Shown here: positions 58,948 to 64,000 of the stretch, piece by piece
How the letters are laid out: each line of letters starts with the position of its first letter
Position numbering within the stretch: the stretch's first letter is position 1
Assembly: GCA_037179385.1 (NCBI GenBank)
Contig: CM074185.1
Location: 13,586,866-13,650,865, forward strand
DNA from: Holothuria scabra
Lineage: Eukaryota; Echinodermata; Holothuroidea; Aspidochirotida; Holothuriidae
Direction: 5' to 3'
DNA: 64,000 nucleotides
Position numbers and translations under genes: made by a program
The notes under the pieces: generated by a model
Database searches by the model: none
The model's input: only the letters and a program-made list of their open reading frames with translations
Told to the model about the DNA's origin: nothing

Positions 58948-59785
58948 GACTTTTTTATTTATGGTTTTCTGGACCTCTGTACACTCTGAAGAGATCAAGC
59001 CGTAGTGTAAGCAAATTATGAATATGTTGTCCTTACCAAAGCCAAGATCTAGTGAGTTTGGTGAACCCAGCTTATAAGGAAAATTTTATGACCTGTATTA
59101 GTGTCTACCCTATTATTTTCTCATTTCTATGCAACCCTTTCCCTTGTCTTGCATTACATCATCTTCAAATGAGGAATGAAATCTGATTTCTGTTTGTGCC
59201 TGTGAAAGAACGTTATATTTATAACGTAGCCCCCAGAAGTTTGTCAAAATTGACGAAATTTTTTGAAATGTGATTTTGGACCTCTTAACTATCGTTAAGC
59301 CAAGTAGATAATGAATAGCGTGGGTTGACATGAGCACAACCAAGAACTACTGCATTTCTTAAACCCGGCTAAAAGAAAGAATATCCATATAAAGTTTAAA
59401 TCCACTTAATTTTTCCTTCAAATTGCAGAACACCCCATATGTGTCATTGAACAATAACACCATTGACCAAATGCATTTGAACTGTTGAATCAGAGAGGTG
59501 TTCGAGTAACACATCCCTGGCTGAATCAGGGCTGGTGGTAATTCTTGGTGAAAAATTTTGGACAGAAATATACTTCCATGTCAATTCTTTGCATGTCTCT
59601 TCATGTTAAATTACCCGCGTGTTGGTTCCCTCTGAAAAATATGTCATAACTTGGCAGCTGTTTTACCTTAATTAACTGAAATTTGCTAACACATTGCACT
59701 AAATTGCATTCGGCCCGCAGGAAGTATTCAAAAACTTGCACATTTCAGGGATTCACTGCTTCGTCCAGAGAAGAGTTGGACTCTT

Positions 59786-60869
59786 AGTAGTAGAGTAGCC
59801 CCCGACCGTCTAAAACAGGGGGGGCTGATATAGGATGTAGGGGGCCTGACATAGGGGCCTGATATAGGATGTAGAAGGAGTCCACTTTGGGGGGGGTTAG
59901 GAAAGGAACCCTAGTATAGGGCTGTAGAAGGGGGATTAGTTTAGGAGTCAAAACTAAAAGTTTGGTCACCCTTATTACGTATGAAGGGAGGGGGTGGTAT
60001 AAACGTTTGATATTTTTTATAATTTGAAAAAAAAAAACCAATGCGAATAAAAGAGAAAAGAAACGGAGATATGTCTTTGCAATATTTTATTCACGGCAAA
60101 CGTCACATAAAAATGATACTTTTTTTGAAAGGAGAATGAAAATAACGATGATGACTCTTTTTGGAAAAGAATGTCAGTTATATACAAACGACTTTAAAAG
60201 TGATTCATTGTTTTATTAAAAGCAAAACATCAAGAAAAGTAACAAAAGAAAAAATAACATATGTCATGTAAACTATTGTTTTTACGAAAAGAGATTGAAA
60301 AGTAACAATAGCGGAACTTTCTACCTTTTTGTAAGAAAAAACGATGTCACTTTTGAACAAATGATTTTACGATGATTAATTGTTTTACTCAAAAGCAAAA
60401 CATCAAATAAAAAAAAATCATCAAAGAAAAAAATAACACATGTAACATTTTGTTTTGCAAAAGTGAATGAAAGTAGCAATGTAAGATGTTTTTTTTTTCT
60501 TACAAAAGATGTCGCTTATGTACAAACGGTTTTAAAATGATTTATTGTTTTACTCAAAGCAAACTTCGGGTAAAAATCATAAAAGAAAAAAAATACACAT
60601 GCCATATTTTGTTTTACAAAAGAGAATGAAAACGAAAACGAATGATGTATTTTATATTAACAAAATGACGTCATTTATCAATGTACAGAAGATTTTAAAA
60701 TGATCCCAACATATTAGTGATGTCTTGTGGAACAAACCTTATCAGGAACATCATTATATTGTTTAACACAGATACTTCTCATGAAAGGTTCAGCTTACTT
60801 TACGTGACATTACTTTTATTACTTTTAATGACAGTGGCATTCTCTCAACTAGATTCAAGCCATAACAAA
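59786..60869. repeat. Left terminal region of the Polinton-like element
   Basis: G-rich tracts (TAGGATGTAG repeats, GGGGGGG) occur in the first 230 bp. They are followed by AT-rich degenerate tandem units of roughly 120-175 bp, marked by ATTGTTTTA..AAAGCAAA at about 60205, 60378 and 60541. No ORF is supportable. This is probably the terminal inverted repeat plus subterminal repeats, but the partner end is outside the window. Confidence 0.6.
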
Positions 60870-61325
60870 TTAAAAATGTTTGTGAATGAATTCGTACACA
60901 TCGCGATCATTTCGTGTTACATCTAGCGTAAAGCGGTGTATGATAGCGTCCATGGTTTGACCTCGACATCGATGTAAAAGATAATATAAACAATAATAAC
61001 CACACACGTCCGAATATAAGGATTGCAGTTGTCTTGTGTTATACAGAACGTTGTAATTTTTCACAAAATGTGAAATGCCGGGTATGGTTGTCGGTGGCCT
61101 TCCATAGGAATCAAAATATTCGATGTTGTCATTATCTTGTGGTACAAAGATACACGACCAGTGGCGTCCAGGGTAGTCAGTAGGATCGGTATTGATAACG
61201 TAGCAGGCACATCGTTCTGGTTTTGCGGTTGGTAAACCATCAGATGGAAAAACACCACGAAAGAATGGTTTGGTAAAAGGGTCTTTGGTTAGCACTGTGT
61301 TGAGAGTGCGACTATCCATATTCAT
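60870..61325 (-). CDS. Adenain-type cysteine protease
   Basis: 151 aa. The pattern fits the adenovirus protease family (C5): H55 in GRHW, D72 in YFDSYG, oxyanion Q101, and nucleophile C108 in DVCGYYC. The Q-to-C distance of seven matches adenain. In adenoviruses and Polintons this enzyme trims capsid and core precursors during virion maturation. Its ATG overlaps the stop of the capsid gene upstream (ATGA, 61322-61325), so translation may be by reinitiation or from a separate mRNA. It is the last gene before the element's left end. No cofactor peptide was identified. Confidence 0.85.
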   Translation of the reverse strand: MNMDSRTLNTVLTKDPFTKPFFRGVFPSDGLPTAKPERCACYVINTDPTDYPGRHWSCIFVPQDNDNIEYFDSYGRPPTTIPGISHFVKNYNVLYNTRQLQSLYSDVCGYYCLYYLLHRCRGQTMDAIIHRFTLDVTRNDRDVYEFIHKHF

Positions 61326-62662
61326 CGGATGAAGTCAAACGATACGTTGCCGTGTTGATCCACTTCGATGAGGTTATCAAATTCGGTGTACAGTATGAGC
61401 ATGATGCTGTCAGTGAGTGGTGTGTCAAATCGTAAGGTCAAATCTAGGCTGCCTTCTTCCTTACGGTTGTAATGTGAACCATCTGACAAATCAGGTGTAA
61501 AATCAAAGGCATACAATGTGTATCCTTGTTCGTATTCGTTACGAGTGATATCCAAGCCCTCGTCCAGGTTCTTTTTATGCAGTGCGCTAGAAAGCGAGTT
61601 GTAAGCACGGACCGTCTCATTGGATGAACCGTTACTATTGAAATGTAGTTTCAAGGCTTCAGAAGGATGGACACGTCCCGCATAACGCAACGAAATTTCG
61701 CTCACATTAAAGTGCTCAAAATGAAATGGATTTCTTGTGTAATCGCCATTGAAAGCGACAGTCTTAACAAGTCCTAGCACGAGTCGACGAGGCAATTGTC
61801 CAAGCCACAAATGATCCGATATGACATTGGTACTTCCAGCTTGAACTGCTTTGGTCCTCATTTGAACCCGGTGAATAGGATATTTGGCCGTCGTTTCAGA
61901 CGTTAACAGCTTGGCGTGCTGTAGAAGTAGTGTGGGACTAGGTGTGACACGTCGAACATATAGAGCGACCTCCTTGAATTCGACTTTGTATCCAGCAGCG
62001 GCATTAGCCGACATAAGTGCAAAAGCGTCATTATTTGGAATTAGTTTTAATTTGAGGTTGACTCCATTCATCATGTAGCGGCTCATGTGAAACACATCGC
62101 TGTGTAACCTTCCCATAAGTTCTACGTCAGCGCTACTCAGGCAATGTTTCGCACGAGCTATAAGACCAAAGTTGCCTCCATTTTCCGATGTATCTGGGTC
62201 ATCCATGCTACCGGGCGTATCCTTGTAATAGAGTGCCGTGCTCAATTGATCCTGTTTCGCGTCCCGTCCATAGTTCAACAGAGTTTCTAAGTACGCACGG
62301 TAAGGGTAACACGCCGACGAATCAGAAACTTGTTGTCCATTCAGCGAAACGTCGATTTGTTTAAAAAGAGAGTGTAATGTATAGTTCACAGGACCAACAT
62401 AGTCTTTGTTATCGCCAACGTGGACAAGAGAAGCGCCGTTCCGTTTTGCGATTTTAAATTTAACATAAAGCTGCGTCTCTTCAAGGTCGATGTATTGGTC
62501 ACCAGTCCCCGAAACTTCAAACTCAAACGGTTGTGATAATCCAGCAATGGGATTGACTTTTTCCCATGATCCTCTTTCAATGACTGTCTGAGTCGGTGGC
62601 ACACTGAAAAGATCCATTTCGCTTTTACTGCATTCACACGAATGGGGATGTATGGTAGCCAT
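61322..62662 (-). CDS. Major capsid protein candidate (double jelly-roll, Polinton-type)
   Basis: 446 aa. The recognisable family signature includes LFSVPPTQT near the N-terminus, a GDQYIDLEETQLYVK strand, LFKQIDVSLNGQQVS, then YPYRAYLETLLNYG, and a C-terminal FDNLIEVDQHGNVSFDF. Proteins of this kind occur across invertebrate genomes (often labelled F54H12.2-like) beside adenain and pX-like genes. Neighbour order, size and strand pattern agree with a capsid protein. Assignment as the double jelly-roll shell protein is from family knowledge and context and has not been modelled. No frameshift or stop was seen. Confidence 0.78.
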   Translation of the reverse strand: MATIHPHSCECSKSEMDLFSVPPTQTVIERGSWEKVNPIAGLSQPFEFEVSGTGDQYIDLEETQLYVKFKIAKRNGASLVHVGDNKDYVGPVNYTLHSLFKQIDVSLNGQQVSDSSACYPYRAYLETLLNYGRDAKQDQLSTALYYKDTPGSMDDPDTSENGGNFGLIARAKHCLSSADVELMGRLHSDVFHMSRYMMNGVNLKLKLIPNNDAFALMSANAAAGYKVEFKEVALYVRRVTPSPTLLLQHAKLLTSETTAKYPIHRVQMRTKAVQAGSTNVISDHLWLGQLPRRLVLGLVKTVAFNGDYTRNPFHFEHFNVSEISLRYAGRVHPSEALKLHFNSNGSSNETVRAYNSLSSALHKKNLDEGLDITRNEYEQGYTLYAFDFTPDLSDGSHYNRKEEGSLDLTLRFDTPLTDSIMLILYTEFDNLIEVDQHGNVSFDFIR

Positions 62663-62688
62663 GTCGAAAACTTAGACCCTGAAACTGT

Positions 62689-63075
62689 TTAATCGAAAAT
62701 ATCCCGATGAACTTTGCGACGTTTGACGTTCCGAAGTCGACTGACACGTTTTGCTTTACATTTTCGTTTTATTCCTTTCTTTCTCGTATGTTGTGTCACC
62801 TTGGGTCTTTTATAGCTACGTCGATGTCCTTGTCCTCTCTGGTTGAGTTTTCTTTTGACTTCTTCAGTAGCTCGAGATTTTAACGATTGACCGATCTTTT
62901 TCCCTGCCATGACATCACTGGCGACGTTCATACCTGTTCGGAGGGCACTCTTTCCGACTGATTTTAAAACAGGTTTGAGAAAAGGTATGGCACCGCGGAG
63001 TGCTCCCAAGACAGCCCCGAGGCCGTGGCCTCGTTGATAATTAGGGGCCGTGAAAACGGGGAGATTCCCAGACAT
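62689..63075 (-). CDS. Basic core protein, pX/pVI-like
   Basis: 128 aa. The N-terminal half carries the glycine-spaced amphipathic segment GLGAVLGALRGAIPFLKP and the pattern GKSALRTGMNVASDVMAGK, seen in Polinton and adintovirus proteins compared with adenovirus core protein X. The C-terminal half is very rich in Lys and Arg (KRKCKAKRVSRLRNVKRRK), as expected of a DNA-binding core protein. It lies 5 nt after the penton-like gene and 26 nt before the capsid gene. Confidence 0.75.
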   Translation of the reverse strand: MSGNLPVFTAPNYQRGHGLGAVLGALRGAIPFLKPVLKSVGKSALRTGMNVASDVMAGKKIGQSLKSRATEEVKRKLNQRGQGHRRSYKRPKVTQHTRKKGIKRKCKAKRVSRLRNVKRRKVHRDIFD

Positions 63076-63080
63076 TGAAT

Positions 63081-63848
63081 CTAAAGAAGAACTGATCGTT
63101 TTTGACGGAAGTGTAATGTCACGATGACGCGTCCACTACTGAATGTGATGGGGTTTCCTGTTTCATCCCTTATGTCAATTTCGATAGTCGGTATTAAGTT
63201 AGACACCACGGAATGATATTCCCTCTTTTGGCATTCGATATCCACGACCTCTCCAAAGGAGCCATCTGCCGGTATTGTTCTCAGAAGCGGTGCACTAGAA
63301 TCACCCACTAACTGATTTTCGATAATGTCCGTGTATATAAATAGTTGGTGAATGGGATTCCGGTCAAAGGGTTGATCACCGGTATAAACCACACGCCCAT
63401 CTGGTAGAACACGTTGCGTTTTTTTGTGAAAACCTAAAATATCGGCTGCTCGTCCTTCAGCTGTGACTCTGAATCCGGGAGCAACAGTGTGTTGGGGTGG
63501 TGCAATCGTGACCTTACCATTTTTACTATCCAAGTGAAACACTATTTGACTGTTACACTCTTCCGTAAACCATCTCATAATGTCACGGTCTGGCACACCC
63601 GAAAATCGAAATTGTCGCAAGCGACGAATGACATAAGGTTCGATGGGGTTGAATCTGTATTTGATAAATCCATCGCGTTCTTCCACATCGTACCAGGTTC
63701 GAGAGTAAGTTATTCTTGCCATGGCGACTTCCCATGAACCCAACAACTGGAGTGGTCTGGCTAATTGTGTGTAGAAATGAGCCAGCGTATTGTCTGGATA
63801 TACGTTCATGGAACTGTTACTTGGTAATGTGACGTAGAAATCATCCAT
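63081..63848 (-). CDS. Penton-like minor capsid protein candidate
   Basis: 255 aa from the first ATG (63848). The frame stays open upstream to 63908 but without another ATG. The N-terminus FYVTLPSNSSMNVYPDNT and the C-terminus with IDIRDETGNP.TF.SGRVIVTLHFR are hallmarks of a protein that accompanies the capsid gene in Polinton-like elements. It is mainly predicted beta strand. Its role as the vertex (penton) protein is inferred from neighbours and from the family pattern. It starts 64 nt after the integrase stop codon. Confidence 0.7.
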   Translation of the reverse strand: MDDFYVTLPSNSSMNVYPDNTLAHFYTQLARPLQLLGSWEVAMARITYSRTWYDVEERDGFIKYRFNPIEPYVIRRLRQFRFSGVPDRDIMRWFTEECNSQIVFHLDSKNGKVTIAPPQHTVAPGFRVTAEGRAADILGFHKKTQRVLPDGRVVYTGDQPFDRNPIHQLFIYTDIIENQLVGDSSAPLLRTIPADGSFGEVVDIECQKREYHSVVSNLIPTIEIDIRDETGNPITFSSGRVIVTLHFRQKRSVLL

Positions 63849-63912
63849 ATTAAGCAGAATAGTCGCTCCTGAGAGCTTTTTCAATGAAAGAAATGGCGTC
63901 GAGATCAAATAT

Positions 63913-64000
63913 TCACAGTTTTATCACTTGATTAGTCCAACTGTTGAATTTGGCTGGATAACCTAACCATTTCACAAAATATTCGGTTTTACCATCTTTT
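63913..64000 (-). CDS. C-terminus of a Polinton integrase with chromodomain (partial)
   Basis: The last 28 codons before a TGA (63913-63915) read as the end of a chromodomain, with TEYFVKWLGYPAKFNSW: the aromatic/VKW.GYP...NSW core that binds methyl-lysine histone tails in related proteins. Polinton retrovirus-like integrases usually end in a chromodomain. The stretch is too short for an ordinary ORF caller. The catalytic core should lie beyond the window edge. Confidence 0.75.
   Translation of the reverse strand, partial: KDGKTEYFVKWLGYPAKFNSWTNQVIKL

Larger units (their letters stand above)
33972..59785. repeat. Copy 2 of the ~33-kb tandem segmental duplication
   Basis: This is a direct repeat of bases 1-20766. 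It is expanded by a 5.8-kb LTR retrotransposon (44722-50556), an extra ~770 bp at 40923-41694, a ~113-bp block near 34314-34430 and a longer minisatellite at 35960-36583. It is shortened by deletions in the region matching 8605-10480. Homology ends exactly where the Polinton-like element begins, so the rest of copy 2 probably resumes beyond the right edge. The lectin gene in this copy is broken (stop in exon 2), while the copy 1 gene is intact. Confidence 0.92.
59786..64000 (-). mobile_element. Maverick/Polinton-like (adintovirus-like) element, left part
   Basis: Homology to copy 1 stops after GGACTCTT at 59785 and new sequence starts AGTAGTAGAGTAGCCCCC, agreeing with the AG start usual for Polintons. 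The first ~1.1 kb is repeat-rich and gene-free (terminal region). Minus-strand genes follow, in transcription order: integrase tail with chromodomain, penton-like protein, basic pX-like protein, major capsid candidate, adenain-type protease. The gap from the penton-like gene to the next is 5 nt, and the last two genes overlap. Polymerase, packaging ATPase and the right end should lie past 64000. All visible frames are intact, which points to a recent insertion. Confidence 0.85.

Noticed and set aside
60717..60926. 69-codon plus-strand frame at the end of the protease gene
   Set aside because: It overlaps the protease 3' end on the opposite strand and shows only hydrophobic low-complexity sequence.

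Overview
This window is nuclear DNA from an animal, most likely an echinoderm. The evidence is AT-rich sequence, small phase-conserved exons, many MITEs and SINE-like repeats, C-type lectin exons of the echinoidin/CEL type, and an LTR element with a domain order known from deuterostomes. Species cannot be fixed from sequence alone. Most short open frames are chance. The real coding content is a small secreted C-type lectin family and two mobile elements.

Layout. Bases 1-20766 and 33972-59785 are two copies of one large direct duplication, period about 33-34 kb, and the window opens inside copy 1. Copy 1 carries an intact minus-strand three-exon lectin (7472-13920) and an intact first exon of a second minus-strand lectin (19864-20015). 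Copy 2 carries both again, but its three-exon lectin has a nonsense codon in exon 2. Bases 20767-33971 are present once and hold a divergent plus-strand lectin (28005-33751) and relics of older lectin exons. Introns and spacers are full of TTAA-flanked MITEs, other hairpin elements, SINEs and minisatellites.

Copy 2 was hit by later insertions. A 5.8-kb LTR retrotransposon (44722-50556, minus strand) lies in intron 2 of the broken lectin, with LTRs that are almost identical and a 4-bp target duplication. Its single 1373-codon frame reads Gag (SCAN-like capsid, zinc knuckle) - protease - integrase - RNase H. This is the Gmr1-like order with integrase before RT, and the reverse transcriptase has been removed in frame. 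A Maverick/Polinton-like (adintovirus-like) element starts at 59786 and runs off the right edge. It carries the chromodomain tail of an integrase, then four tightly packed intact virion genes: penton-like, basic pX-like core protein, major capsid protein candidate and adenain-type protease. The matching unoccupied sites in copy 1 (about 11579 and 20766) show that both insertions came after the duplication.

The lectins share exon phases (phase 2 after exon 1, phase 0 after exon 2). They lack the usual second CRD disulfide and have altered calcium/sugar motifs, so classical sugar binding is doubtful. The isolated first exon has a splice phase compatible with exon 2 of the neighbouring lectin and may be an alternative first exon.
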